Assembly: GCF_900199455.1 (NCBI RefSeq)
Contig: NZ_FZQR01000011.1
Span: 62,001 to 126,000, forward strand
Direction: 5' to 3'
Source: Mesorhizobium carmichaelinearum
Lineage (GTDB): Bacteria; Pseudomonadota; Alphaproteobacteria; Rhizobiales; Rhizobiaceae
DNA: 64,000 nt
The position numbers were made by a program, and so were the translations under genes. The notes beneath the pieces were generated by a model, which did not search any database, was not told where the DNA came from, and saw nothing but the letters and a program-made list of their open reading frames with translations. Within the stretch, counting starts at the first letter, position 1. The number at the start of each line of letters is the position of its first letter. This document shows positions 45,495 through 53,629 of this stretch, one piece after another.

Positions 45495-46103
45495 TCAGAC
45501 AGCGGCGTCCGCGCGTCGCCGCACCTCGCCGGCAAGCACCGCGGCTTCGATCAGCGCCGCGACCTCGTCGGCGACCGCCTGTAGCGGGGCGCGGTCGCGG
45601 GTGGCGCGGGCGATCACCATAAGGCCTTCCAGCGACGATTCGACGAGCAGCGCCAGCGCATGGGCGCGGCGTTCGGGCACCCCTGCCCGCATGAAGGCCT
45701 CGCGCAGCAGGCCTATCCACTGCTCGAAGGCGGCGCGGCAGATCTCGACCAGGTCCGGCACGTCGTTCGGCGCGTCGAGCACTACCGGCGCGATCGGGCA
45801 GCCGAACGAGAACTCGTTCTCCTCCAGCATGCGGGCCACCGACTGGTAAATGTGATGCACGGCGACCGCCGGATCGTGTTCCGCCGCCAGCGCCGCGCCG
45901 AGACGCTCCGTCACGCCGGCCACGCTGTCGCGTGTCACCTCGATGACCAGTTGGTCCTTGCCGCCTGGAAAATGAAAGTAGAGCGAGCCGCGCGGCGCGC
46001 CGCTGGCGCTCAAAATGTCGTTCAGTGAGGTGCCGTGATAGCCGCGCCGCCGCAAAAGCAGCGCCGTCGCTTCGATCATGCGGGTGCGTGTGTCTGTCGC
46101 CAT
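45495..46103 (-). CDS. TetR/AcrR-family transcriptional regulator
   Basis: A 202-residue repressor with the HTH TRMIEATALLLRRRGYHGTSLNDILSASGAPRGSLYFHFPGGKDQL and a LmrA/YxaF-like C-terminal domain (FGCPIAPVVLDAP). It diverges from an MDR oxidoreductase; the palindrome between them is its probable operator. Confidence 0.92.
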   Translation of the reverse strand: MATDTRTRMIEATALLLRRRGYHGTSLNDILSASGAPRGSLYFHFPGGKDQLVIEVTRDSVAGVTERLGAALAAEHDPAVAVHHIYQSVARMLEENEFSFGCPIAPVVLDAPNDVPDLVEICRAAFEQWIGLLREAFMRAGVPERRAHALALLVESSLEGLMVIARATRDRAPLQAVADEVAALIEAAVLAGEVRRRADAAV

Positions 46104-46154
46104 GTCAGCCTCTGTCAGGAATACGCATTATAGGCCTTGCTTGGAATATGACAA

Positions 46155-46188
46155 CCGGTCTACATAATATGTAGATCGGTCTATATAA
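46155..46188. promoter_or_regulatory. TetR operator upstream of MDR oxidoreductase
   Basis: TCTACATAATATGTAGA (46159-46175) is a palindrome with 8-base arms. Overlapping it, CGGTCTACATAAT and CGGTCTATATAAT form a direct repeat about 21 bases apart. It lies between the tetR gene and the oxidoreductase start, overlapping its likely promoter. Confidence 0.65.
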
Positions 46189-46201
46189 TTTGGAGGCAAC
46201 A

Positions 46202-47212
46202 ATGCAGCGTTACCGACTTGAGGGTTTTGGCGGGATCGAGAAGCTGGCAACGCGCGAAGAGGCAATACCCGAGCCCGGCGCCCATCAGATCCTGGTGCGG
46301 GTGCACGCCACGTCGCTTAACCGCCGCGACGCGATGATCCTCAAGGGCACATACCCGCTGCCACCCCGCGCCGGCATCGTTCCATTGAGCGACGGCGCCG
46401 GGGAAGTGGTGGCGATCGGCGACGGTGTCACGCGCTTTGCGGTCGGAGACCGGGTCACCGGCAGCTATTTCGCGCGCTGGATCGACGGCCGGCTTCATCC
46501 CGAAATCATCGACCAGCTGGGCTGCACGCTGGACGGCATGCTCAGCGAATATGCGCTTCTCGATGAACAATGGGCGGTACGGTTGCCCGAGCATCTCTCC
46601 TGGCGTGAAGCCGCGACCTTCACCTGCGCCGGATTGACCGCCTGGAGCGCATTGACCGGAGCAGAGATCCCGCAGCCCGGACAATGGGTTCTGACGATAG
46701 GCTCAGGCGGCGTGGCGCTGTTTGCCCTGCAGTTCGCCAAGATGCTTGGCTGCCGCGTCGCCGCCGTCACCTCGCGCGCCGAAAAGACTGACCGGCTGCG
46801 CGCGCTTGACGCCGATATCGCTATCGCCGCCACAGAAACCCCGGAATGGGGCATGAAGCTGCGCGAGGCGACCGGCGGCATCGATGTGGTGGTGGAGACG
46901 GGTGGTCCGACGACCTTCGCGCAATCGCTGATCGCAAGCTCCCTTTACGGCCGCATCGTTGTGCTGACCGTTCAGGATGCGAGAGGCAATTCGATCGAGA
47001 TTCCGGGCGCTATCTATCAGCGCAGCCTCGCCACCATTGGCCGCGTGTTCGTCGGCAACCGCACTGGGCTGGAGGCGATTCTGGCCGCAGTCGGCAAGCA
47101 TCAGCTGAAGCCGATCCTCGACAAGGTCTTTCCGTTCGCCGAGGCGCGCGAGGCCTATCGGCATTTCATGCAGGGCGATGTCTTCGGCAAGGTCGTCATC
47201 GACGGCGCGTGA
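46202..47212 (+). CDS. MDR-superfamily zinc-independent NAD(P)-dependent oxidoreductase
   Basis: A 336-residue medium-chain dehydrogenase/reductase. The N-terminal GroES-like domain shows NRRDAMILKGTYPLPP and GIVPLSDGAGEVVAIGDGV; the catalytic-zinc Cys and His are absent, as in quinone-oxidoreductase types. The NAD(P)-binding loop is TIGSGGVALFALQFAK. It would reduce a reactive carbonyl or enone. The start at 46202 follows GGAGG. Followed by OsmC and an NTF2-like gene on the same strand, which suggests a small stress or detoxification operon under TetR. Confidence 0.87.
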   Translation: MQRYRLEGFGGIEKLATREEAIPEPGAHQILVRVHATSLNRRDAMILKGTYPLPPRAGIVPLSDGAGEVVAIGDGVTRFAVGDRVTGSYFARWIDGRLHPEIIDQLGCTLDGMLSEYALLDEQWAVRLPEHLSWREAATFTCAGLTAWSALTGAEIPQPGQWVLTIGSGGVALFALQFAKMLGCRVAAVTSRAEKTDRLRALDADIAIAATETPEWGMKLREATGGIDVVVETGGPTTFAQSLIASSLYGRIVVLTVQDARGNSIEIPGAIYQRSLATIGRVFVGNRTGLEAILAAVGKHQLKPILDKVFPFAEAREAYRHFMQGDVFGKVVIDGA

Positions 47213-47245
47213 TCCCGCATTCCATCAACCAGAGGAGAGCAAGCA

Positions 47246-47674
47246 ATGACTGTTCGCGATGCATCGGCCGAATGGCGCGGCACACTCAAGGAAGGATCCG
47301 GCCGGCTCAAGTTGGGCAGCGGGGTCTTCGAAGGCGCCTACTCGTTCCCTTCCCGCTTCGAGAACGGCCCCGGCACCAACCCGGAGGAACTCATCGCGGC
47401 TGCCCATGCCGGCTGCTTCTCGATGGCGCTGAGCGCCATCCTTGGCAGCGAAGGCCACACGCCCGACAGCATCCGCACTATCGCGAAGGCGCATCTCGGT
47501 GCGACCACAGCCGGGCCGACAATAACCCGCATCGAACTGGACACGGAAGCCAGCGTCGCAGGCATTGCCGCCGAGGACTTCGAGCGGCTGGCGCAAAAGG
47601 CCAAGGCGGCCTGCCTGGTCTCGCGGGCGCTGGCCGGCGTCGCCAGCATCACGCTCAAGGCAGCACTGACCTGA
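47246..47674 (+). CDS. OsmC-family peroxiredoxin-like protein
   Basis: A 142-residue OsmC/Ohr-type thiol peroxidase. The two active cysteines are C57 in AHAGCFSMALS and C123 in KAACLVSRAL; GPGTNPEELIAAAHAG is the family hallmark. It reduces organic hydroperoxides. It lies 33 bases after the oxidoreductase with GGAGAG before the start. Confidence 0.92.
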   Translation: MTVRDASAEWRGTLKEGSGRLKLGSGVFEGAYSFPSRFENGPGTNPEELIAAAHAGCFSMALSAILGSEGHTPDSIRTIAKAHLGATTAGPTITRIELDTEASVAGIAAEDFERLAQKAKAACLVSRALAGVASITLKAALT

Positions 47675-47708
47675 CACCTCAACGACTGAAACGGAAGGAG
47701 TAAATCCT

Positions 47709-48089
47709 ATGGAACTGATCATCGACAGCACCGCTGCCGCGCGCTCCGGCGAAACGGCACAGATGATGCGGCGCTTCAACGACGTCTTCCAGCACCACGA
47801 CCCGTCGGCGCTTGCCGATCTGGTTGCTGAAGACTGCGTGATCGAGAACACCACGCCCGCGCCGGACGGCGCGCGCCGCGCCGGCAAGGCGGCTTGCATC
47901 GAATTGTGGTCGGCGATCGCCACCCAGCTGGGCACGCGCTTCGACCTCGAGGAGACCTTTGTCGCCGGCGACCGGGCGATCATCCGCTGGCGCTACTGGA
48001 TGGCCGACCACACCTCCGTCCGCGGCGTCAATCTGATGCGCGTCCAGGACGGCCGCATCGTCGAGGCGATGGGCTATGTGAAGGGATAG
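47709..48089 (+). CDS. NTF2-like (SnoaL) protein
   Basis: A 126-residue single-domain NTF2-fold protein: MMRRFNDVFQHHDPSALADLVAEDCVIEN at the start, then DRAIIRWRYWMADH and GVNLMRVQDGRIVEAMGYVKG. The family includes isomerases and scavengers of small molecules; the function here is not known. AAGGAG precedes the start. Follows OsmC by 34 bases in the TetR-controlled group. Confidence 0.85.
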   Translation: MELIIDSTAAARSGETAQMMRRFNDVFQHHDPSALADLVAEDCVIENTTPAPDGARRAGKAACIELWSAIATQLGTRFDLEETFVAGDRAIIRWRYWMADHTSVRGVNLMRVQDGRIVEAMGYVKG

Positions 48090-48103
48090 TCGGCCGATCG
48101 CCG

Positions 48104-48715
48104 CTACCGATCAGCCAATGCCAGCTTGGCGCCAAGCATGACGAAGGCGCCGGCAAACGTCCTGCGCATCCACGTCAGCACCATCGGCCGTGAGGCGACA
48201 TGGTTGCGGATCGAAGCGGCGAAGATGCCGTAGCCGACGAAAACCACGAAGGTCAAAAGCATGAAGACGGAGCTGAGTTCCAGCATCTTCGACAGCGCAT
48301 TGGGCTCGGTGGTGCTGACGAATTGCGGCAGGAAGGCGAAGAAGAAGATCGACAGTTTCGGATTGAGCACGTTGACGAGGATGCCGGTGGCGATCACCTT
48401 GCCGGCCGAGCGTGGCGCGACATTGTCCTCGACGCTCAGGCCACCCTTCTCCTTCAGCGTGTTCCAGGCCATGTAGAGCAGATAGGCGACGCCGAGATAT
48501 TTCAGCGTATCGAAGGCGACCGCGCTGGTGTGCAGCAGCGCCGCAAGGCCGGTGATGGCGGCTGCCATGTGCGGGATGATGCCGAGCGTGCAGCCGAAGG
48601 CGGCAATGATCGAGGCCCGCGCACCGCGCGAAAGTCCGGCGCTCAGCGTGTAGAGAACGCCGGTGCCGGGCGAGGCCACGACGATCAGCGACGTCAACAG
48701 AAATTCGATACTCAC
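48104..48715 (-). CDS. LysE-family exporter
   Basis: A 203-residue six-helix LysE/RhtB-type exporter: VVASPGTGVLYTLSAGLSRGARASIIAAFG is the N-terminal signature and ILVNVLNPKLSIFFFAFLPQFV the central motif. GTG start at 48715 with GGAGG upstream. Substrate is presumably an amino acid or analogue. Stands alone, converging on the NTF2-like gene. Confidence 0.9.
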   Translation of the reverse strand: MSIEFLLTSLIVVASPGTGVLYTLSAGLSRGARASIIAAFGCTLGIIPHMAAAITGLAALLHTSAVAFDTLKYLGVAYLLYMAWNTLKEKGGLSVEDNVAPRSAGKVIATGILVNVLNPKLSIFFFAFLPQFVSTTEPNALSKMLELSSVFMLLTFVVFVGYGIFAASIRNHVASRPMVLTWMRRTFAGAFVMLGAKLALADR

Positions 48716-48817
48716 GATGATTTCCTCCAGCGGCCTGCCCGGCCGGGAAAGTATCGGGCTGCGGGTCGGCGCACAAGCGGGCTGATCGGCGTACTCCCGT
48801 ATAGGATAGATTGGCAG

Positions 48818-49198
48818 CTACACCGGCAATCCGACCGCCCGACGTGCCATCAGGCACTCCGCGTCGCCAGGCATACAGGCGCGGCAGACATCCGGGCGCA
48901 ATTCGTAGATGCCGCATGCTGTCGACTTGCCGACTTCGCCCGACAGCGCCGAACAGCGCACGCCGTCACAGCGCATGCCCGACAGGTCGGCCGCTACATA
49001 TTTTTCAGGGATACGGTCGAGTTGCGCATCATCCTCGGTGGAGAAGCGCGGCCATTCGGCCGAATAGGAACAGCAGGCGCCGCAGCTCTGGCAGTCGAAG
49101 AGCGGAGCGGTCTCGTGTTGCGACGACGAAAGGTTTGCGGCAGCGACCAGGGCGAGCAGCCCCGGCGCGGCAGGATTGCGACCGGCGTCCTGCGGCAA
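48818..49198 (-). CDS. YkgJ-family cysteine cluster protein
   Basis: A 126-residue protein with the YkgJ/Fe-S-type cysteine pattern: FDCQSCGACCSYS, then MRCDGVRCSAL, TACGIYELRPDVCRACMPG and AECLMARRAV. The cysteines could bind zinc or iron-sulfur. The start is assigned to TTG at 49198, five bases after the upstream small gene; a later start is possible. Last gene of a tight four-gene group of short genes. Confidence 0.82.
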   Translation of the reverse strand: MPQDAGRNPAAPGLLALVAAANLSSSQHETAPLFDCQSCGACCSYSAEWPRFSTEDDAQLDRIPEKYVAADLSGMRCDGVRCSALSGEVGKSTACGIYELRPDVCRACMPGDAECLMARRAVGLPV

Positions 49199-49202
49199 GG
49201 CG

Positions 49203-49367
49203 CTATTTCTTCTTGCCTGTCTTGCGCGCCGGCGCTTCGACCGGCGACTTGAACAGATCGGTCGCGGCTTCGGCAGGTTCGCCGGGCTTCACGGCAACCG
49301 GCTTCGCAGGCTTTGCAGCGGGAGCCGGCGCAGCCGGCTGGTCCTTGGCGGAGAATTTGATGGCCAT
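49203..49367 (-). CDS. Small basic Ala/Pro/Lys-rich protein, 54 residues
   Basis: A 54-residue protein not recognised from any family. It starts MAIKFSAKDQPAA, has an Ala/Pro/Lys-rich centre and ends in GKKK, giving a strongly basic, probably disordered peptide. It lies one base after the stop of the larger unknown gene and four bases before the YkgJ start, so it fits into the operon without gaps; that fit and the compositional bias are the only evidence that it is a gene. Confidence 0.6.
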   Translation of the reverse strand: MAIKFSAKDQPAAPAPAAKPAKPVAVKPGEPAEAATDLFKSPVEAPARKTGKKK

Positions 49368-49368
49368 G

Positions 49369-49776
49369 TCAGTCCTCGTCGGCGAAGCGCGATGATGGTG
49401 CGCGCGGATTGCGCAAGCGGCCGATCAGTGCCGAAACCGCCGTGATGTTCATTTCCTCGGGCGACCAGTTCCTGGCCTCCGCGATGTGATGCGGCGCCAG
49501 CTCACGATGCGTGCTGCCGCTGTAGGCGGCGTCCTGGTAGGTCAGCCGCTCCTGGGTCTTTTTGTCCTCGCGGACATATTCGATCAAGTAGTTCGGGGCT
49601 TCGGCGCGGCCGCGCACGCCGACACGCACCTGGGCATCGCCATGGGCGCGTTTGCAGCGTTCGAGTTTTTCCAGCACACGCCGGACATACTCGACCGGCT
49701 TGTCGAGACCTTCGACCATGTCGGCGATGGTCGCATCGGCCGCGATCGGCGTTGGCGGTACGCGCTTGGTGGCCAT
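49369..49776 (-). CDS. Conserved hypothetical protein, 135 residues
   Basis: A 135-residue protein with no domain I recognise. It is soluble, with an N-terminal helical part (ATIADMVEGLDKPVEYVRRVLEKLER written here only in part: DKPVEYVRRVLEKLERCK), then AEAPNYLIEYVREDKKTQER and a polar C-terminus. It overlaps the preceding small gene by one base and leads into the 54-residue gene. The operon context with a YkgJ protein is the only functional clue. Confidence 0.7.
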   Translation of the reverse strand: MATKRVPPTPIAADATIADMVEGLDKPVEYVRRVLEKLERCKRAHGDAQVRVGVRGRAEAPNYLIEYVREDKKTQERLTYQDAAYSGSTHRELAPHHIAEARNWSPEEMNITAVSALIGRLRNPRAPSSRFADED

Positions 49777-50003
49777 CAGCGTTTTCCGGCTCGTTTCGGC
49801 AGCGCCGCGAGTGCTGCGGCCGCCGCCATCTCGTCAGCTTCCTTTTCCAGGCGCAGTTCGCGCAAGCGGGCGGTCTTGGCTTCCCGCGCCTCGCTGACGG
49901 CATCGCGCTCGGATAGGATGCGGCCGAGCGACATAGACTGGGTTTGCGTCTTGCTGAACAGCGACACCGCCGGATCGGCGGCGGTCTTCGGATTGGCGGT
50001 CAA
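49776..50003 (-). CDS. Small hypothetical protein, 75 residues
   Basis: A 75-residue protein, highly charged, with a C-terminal helix rich in Arg, Glu and Ala (EAREAKTARLRELRLEKEAD) that could form a coiled coil. The start is taken as TTG at 50003, with AGGAG eight bases upstream; longer versions would lack a ribosome site. It overlaps the next gene by one base and heads the small-gene group. Confidence 0.62.
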   Translation of the reverse strand: MTANPKTAADPAVSLFSKTQTQSMSLGRILSERDAVSEAREAKTARLRELRLEKEADEMAAAAALAALPKRAGKR

Positions 50004-50362
50004 AATCTTTCTCCTGTCAGGAGCCTGGTGCCGATAGGGCGAGACCGGGTCTTCGGTCAGGACCACGCACAAAGCAACACTGCATTGGGGCAATACGGCA
50101 GCGGATTCAAATTGCTAAGGCGTTCCTTAGCACGTTCAGCCCGACGCGCAGCGCATTTTCGGCGGCAACAAGCGTAAAATGAAAAAGGCCAGGCACCGCC
50201 TGACCTTCCATAGGAGCACCGCGCATCCAATTGAATGCACAAGGCAAACTCCTCGTGCGCGTCATGGGCCGTGGAAACTCACGTCTCCGCGGCCATGCGC
50301 TCGAATTCGCCATTCACCAGTGCCAGTACATCCGTGGTCACCGGGACGGCTGAATTCTTTCT
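50004..50362. other. Intergenic region between small-gene operon and cold-shock gene
   Basis: About 359 bases. It should hold the promoter of the small-gene operon at its left part and the cold-shock terminator at 50180-50210. No other gene or known RNA was recognised. Confidence 0.4.
50180..50210 (-). terminator. Rho-independent terminator, probably of the cold-shock transcript
   Basis: On the minus strand AAGGTCAGGC-GGT-GCCTGGCCTT followed by TTTTTC (stem 10 base pairs with one G-U pair). It lies 150 bases beyond the cold-shock stop codon, leaving a long 3' tail. Confidence 0.75.
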
Positions 50363-50572
50363 TCAGGCCGCCTTCAACTGGTCGGCGGACATCTTGCCCG
50401 ACTTGTTGTCGCGGACCATCTCGTAGCCGAGCTTCTGGCCCTCGACGATGTCGCGCATGCCGGCGCGCTCTACGGCCGAGATGTGAACGAAAACGTCGGC
50501 CGAGCCGTCGTCAGGCTGAATAAAACCAAAACCTTTGGTGGCGTTGAACCATTTAACTGTGCCGGTGCTCAT
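50363..50572 (-). CDS. cspA: Cold-shock protein (CspA family)
   Basis: A 69-residue single cold-shock domain: VKWFNATKGFGFIQPDDG with RNP-1 (KGFGFIQ), then DVFVHISAVERAG with RNP-2 (VFVHIS). Binds single-stranded RNA and DNA, acting as an RNA chaperone. The start at 50572 gives the normal N-terminus MSTGTVKWF. The upstream 130 or so bases form a long untranslated leader, as in other csp genes. The 342 bases from 50573 to 50914 contain that leader and nothing else recognised. Confidence 0.95.
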   Translation of the reverse strand: MSTGTVKWFNATKGFGFIQPDDGSADVFVHISAVERAGMRDIVEGQKLGYEMVRDNKSGKMSADQLKAA

Positions 50573-50914
50573 AAACGAACCCTTTCCATGGCAAATATTC
50601 GTTAATCGCGGTGCGAACGCACAACGATTTTTGTCTCGATTTTTGATGGGGAAGTTCGTCAAAGGCACGCTTGCGTGCGCGGATAACAAAAGTCGGTCAA
50701 ACAAATATCGACATATTTCTTGTAGACTGCTTTGGGCGCCGAGTCAATCTCTGGTTCTCCAGCGAACAGAATTCAATTCTGGGTTGCTCGACGCAGAGAC
50801 CTCAACTGACCAACCGGCTGAAAGACCGTGCTTCAAAAAGGCACCGAGCCAGCGCATTTGTGCCGGATGCCAGGAGGCCGTGGCCGGAGCCGGCCGCGAG
50901 CCCATGCCAGCGGC

Positions 50915-51244
50915 CTACATGATCGTGCTGATCATCGGCAGGATCTCATAGCGAAAGCCACGACCTGACTTTGCCACTGGATCGCCGTCGGTCACCACCT
51001 TTGCCTCGGCCTCGCTGCCGGCACGCAGGATCAGCAGGCCCCAAGGGCCGGCCGGATCGGCGACCGGGCCGGCCATGATCATCACGCCCTCGCGAAGCTT
51101 GCCGCGCAGGTAGTCGGCATGCCGGCCCATCAGTTCCCTCTCCTCCTCCGTCATGGTGAAGGCGAAGTCCGGCCGCGGCGGAATCAGCCGGCAATGAAAG
51201 ATTTTTGCCGTTGCGGTTTCATGCGGTGCTTCGTTGCTGGCCAT
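50915..51244 (-). CDS. YciI-family protein
   Basis: A 109-residue YciI-like alpha-beta protein: IFHCRLIPPRPDFAFTMTEEERELMGRHADYL then GVMIMAGPVADPAGPWGLLILRA and DGDPVAKSGRGFRYEI. The His and Asp positions typical of the family are present (GRHADYL, DGDPV). Function uncertain. GGGAGGAGG precedes the start, and the GST gene ends 27 bases upstream, so the two are likely cotranscribed. Confidence 0.85.
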   Translation of the reverse strand: MASNEAPHETATAKIFHCRLIPPRPDFAFTMTEEERELMGRHADYLRGKLREGVMIMAGPVADPAGPWGLLILRAGSEAEAKVVTDGDPVAKSGRGFRYEILPMISTIM

Positions 51245-51271
51245 CCGTCCTCCTCCCGCCCGTTGTTCGGC

Positions 51272-51925
51272 TTATTCGTCGGGGCCGGGTTCGGGCCATG
51301 TTTCCCCGGCCGCCTCCGCATACCAGTGCCGCATCGCCGGCATTGCCAGCACGGCGTCGACATAGGCCCTGGTGTCGGGCGCGAGCTCGCCGCCATAGGT
51401 GTCGAAGCGGGTGACGACCGGCGCATACATGGCATCGGCCGCGGTGAAATGGCCGAACAGGAACGGGCCGCCCTTACCGTATTTCTCGCGGCACTCGCGC
51501 CACAGCGCCTCGATGCGCGCCCGCTGCACTTCCCCTTCGGCGTCGAGCGGCTTGTGCCCCTCCGGCCGCCGCAAATTCATCGGCCAGCCATAGCGGACCT
51601 CGCGGAAGCCGGAATGCATCTCGGTCGCCGCCGCGCGCGCCAAGGCGCGGGCGCCTATATCATCGGGCCAGAGCTTTTTCTCGGGAAACAGGTCGGCAAG
51701 ATATTCAAGGATGGCAAGGGTTTCCCAGATAATCCTTCCCTCGTGATTCAAGACCGGCACCTGACCGGTCGGCGATACTTTCGCCAGATTGGCAAAGGTC
51801 TCGGGGGTACGCAGCCGCACAAAGCCTTCTTCGAACGGGATCTCCAGGTGCCTCATCGCCACCCATGGCCGCAGCGACCATGAGGAGAAGCATTTGTTGC
51901 CGATGTAGAGCTTGAATTCCGCCAT
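51272..51925 (-). CDS. Glutathione S-transferase family protein
   Basis: A 217-residue GST. The thioredoxin-like N-terminal domain reads LYIGNKCFSSWSLRPWVAMRHLEIPFEEG, with the Ser-containing active-site SSWSLR, and SPTGQVPVLNHEGRIIWETLAILEYL; the C-terminal helical domain follows. It conjugates glutathione to electrophiles or acts as an isomerase. The start at 51925 has GGGAG upstream; an ATG at 51964 would add 13 basic residues. Confidence 0.92.
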   Translation of the reverse strand: MAEFKLYIGNKCFSSWSLRPWVAMRHLEIPFEEGFVRLRTPETFANLAKVSPTGQVPVLNHEGRIIWETLAILEYLADLFPEKKLWPDDIGARALARAAATEMHSGFREVRYGWPMNLRRPEGHKPLDAEGEVQRARIEALWRECREKYGKGGPFLFGHFTAADAMYAPVVTRFDTYGGELAPDTRAYVDAVLAMPAMRHWYAEAAGETWPEPGPDE

Positions 51926-52032
51926 TTTTCTCCCCGTGCGCGCGATTGGTCGGCGCGTATCCACAGCCTAGCCTGCCTGCCTAGGCGCCGGAAGCCGCCT
52001 CGCGCGTTTCGTCTGCTTCCGGTGGGATGTCT

Positions 52033-52057
52033 GGAACCTAAATGATGCCGGTCCGTT
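52033..52057 (+). promoter_or_regulatory. EcfG-type general stress promoter of csbD
   Basis: GGAAC (52033-52037), a 16-base spacer and CGTT (52054-52057) match the alphaproteobacterial sigma-EcfG consensus. It lies 53 bases upstream of the csbD start. Confidence 0.65.
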
Positions 52058-52109
52058 TATTCGCGCGGATGAATTCCCAGGAATTCAAAGACTCCCAGGA
52101 GATGCGAAA

Positions 52110-52289
52110 GTGGTGAACAGGGATCAGGTTGCTGGCATGGCCAAGCAGATTAAAGGCTCGGTAAAACAGGCCGCCGGCAAGGCGACCGGCAACAGGCGGA
52201 CCCAGGTTGAAGGCATGGCCGACAAGCTCGCCGGCAAGGTGCAGAAGGCCTATGGCGACGTGAAGGACAAGGTCAAGAAGGCGTTCTGA
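52110..52289 (+). CDS. CsbD-family stress protein
   Basis: A 59-residue CsbD-like protein: NRDQVAGMAKQIKGSVKQAA, then GNRRTQVEGMADKLAGKVQKAYGDVKD, ending KVKKAF. The family is hydrophilic, basic and induced by stress, often as desiccation-type proteins. The start is GTG at 52110, eight bases after AGGAG; GTG at 52113 is the alternative. It has an EcfG promoter upstream and a terminator 27 bases after the stop. Confidence 0.88.
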   Translation: MVNRDQVAGMAKQIKGSVKQAAGKATGNRRTQVEGMADKLAGKVQKAYGDVKDKVKKAF

Positions 52290-52316
52290 TCCCGCATCGA
52301 GAAACGCTCCTATCGG

Positions 52317-52342
52317 AAAGGCGGCCGCCAAGGCCGCCTTTT
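52317..52342. terminator. Bidirectional terminator between csbD and phosphoesterase
   Basis: AAAGGCGGCC-GCCAA-GGCCGCCTTT followed by T on the plus strand; the minus strand also ends in a short T-run. It serves both convergent genes and abuts the phosphoesterase stop. Confidence 0.85.
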
Positions 52343-53475
52343 CACGTGCTCCAGCCCTTGCTGAAAGCGTTGGTGAAGGTGACCTCGCCATGGTCATCGG
52401 TCGCCTCGCCTAACACGACGTCCATGCCATCGCTGGTCACCCTTGCCACGGCGAACCCTCCCATATAGGCGGCCTTCGGCTTGAACAGGTCGATCCCGTC
52501 ACGACGATAGATCAGCGAGGCGTCATGCTGGTGGCCGTGGAAGATGCCGACGACATTGTAGCCCTTCAGCGCCGCCAGCAGCGCTTGCCTGTCGGCATCG
52601 CCCCACCAGTGCGGCGGGCCGGCGCCCTCATCGTCGTAGGTTTTCTTGGCGGGATCCCACCGCTCCGTCGAAAATGTGTCCCAGCCATAGTGCTGGAACA
52701 GGATGACGGGGCGGCCGTCCGCCGCGTAGGTCGCCAGATCCTGCTTGAGCCATGGCAGGCTGCTCTCGGCGCCATGGCCGGTGTCACCGGCAAAGCGATG
52801 CGTCTGGACGAGATGCAGGCCGCCCCAGTCCCATGAATAGCAGTCGGTGTCGACATCGTAGTCGGTGGCCGGCACGGGCGGCTTGAAGAACACGCCGGCG
52901 CGGTGGTTGACCTCGACATAGTCACGCAGCTCGCGCCGGTACCAGTCGACATGGTGCGGCGGGCCGTTCTGGTCGAGATCATGGTTGCCGAGCCCGACAT
53001 AGACCGGCATGTGGATGCGATCCGGGCCGACGCCTTGGCTATAGCGCTGGCTGAATTGCAGCAACTGCGTGCCCTCGCTTGGCTGGGCGATCTGGCCGCC
53101 GCCATCGTCGGTGATGTCGCCGCCGACGACGAGGCCGAGCGGCGTGCCGATCCGGCTGCCGGCCGAACGCAAGCCAGTAGCGACGCCGTTGATCTCGGCC
53201 GGCCAGTCCTTGTCGCCGATGCCGTTCAATGCCGCGACATTGCGCAAAAGTGCCGCGTCGGTCTTGCCCTCCTGCTGGCAGTTGGGGCTCAGACCGCTCG
53301 CCATGCGGCAGGCGTGGACATCGGCGATGAACAGGAAGGTGGCGTCGATGGGCTGGATGCGCTGCCCGGTCTGGCTGAACGCCGGGCGTGACAGCGCACC
53401 AGCCGCGGCAAGACCGGCGGCCTGCACCAGAAAGCTGCGTCGTGAAAACAATTTTGGCGGCCGGTGATTCATCAT
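52342..53475 (-). CDS. Tat-exported metallophosphoesterase
   Basis: A 377-residue exported phosphoesterase. The Tat signal is FSRRSFLVQAAGLAAAGALSR. The calcineurin-like core has the usual metal motifs: FIADVHAC (D-x-H), GGDITDDGG, GLGNHDLD (GNHD), and GIFHGHQHDA (GH-x-H). The start at 53475 puts the Tat motif close to the N-terminus; earlier in-frame ATGs would add a leader without sense. It may hydrolyse phosphomonoesters or diesters in the periplasm. Confidence 0.85.
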   Translation of the reverse strand: MMNHRPPKLFSRRSFLVQAAGLAAAGALSRPAFSQTGQRIQPIDATFLFIADVHACRMASGLSPNCQQEGKTDAALLRNVAALNGIGDKDWPAEINGVATGLRSAGSRIGTPLGLVVGGDITDDGGGQIAQPSEGTQLLQFSQRYSQGVGPDRIHMPVYVGLGNHDLDQNGPPHHVDWYRRELRDYVEVNHRAGVFFKPPVPATDYDVDTDCYSWDWGGLHLVQTHRFAGDTGHGAESSLPWLKQDLATYAADGRPVILFQHYGWDTFSTERWDPAKKTYDDEGAGPPHWWGDADRQALLAALKGYNVVGIFHGHQHDASLIYRRDGIDLFKPKAAYMGGFAVARVTSDGMDVVLGEATDDHGEVTFTNAFSKGWST

Positions 53476-53629
53476 CGGCGGAATTTCAGCACAAGCGACG
53501 TCCGTCCGTCCAGTTTCAGCAATGTCGCGACGGCATCGAATCGTGACTGCCTTGACCATCGACATCGCAATGAACGTCTGCCACTTCTACCTGCGCTTGC
53601 ATTTGATTTGGAAGAAACGGGGGAGCGTC

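Noticed and set aside
50080..50126. A possible EcfG promoter (GGAAC read on the minus strand) before the small-gene operon
   Set aside because: The -10 element is CGCT at a spacing of 18, not CGTT at 16-17; too weak to claim.
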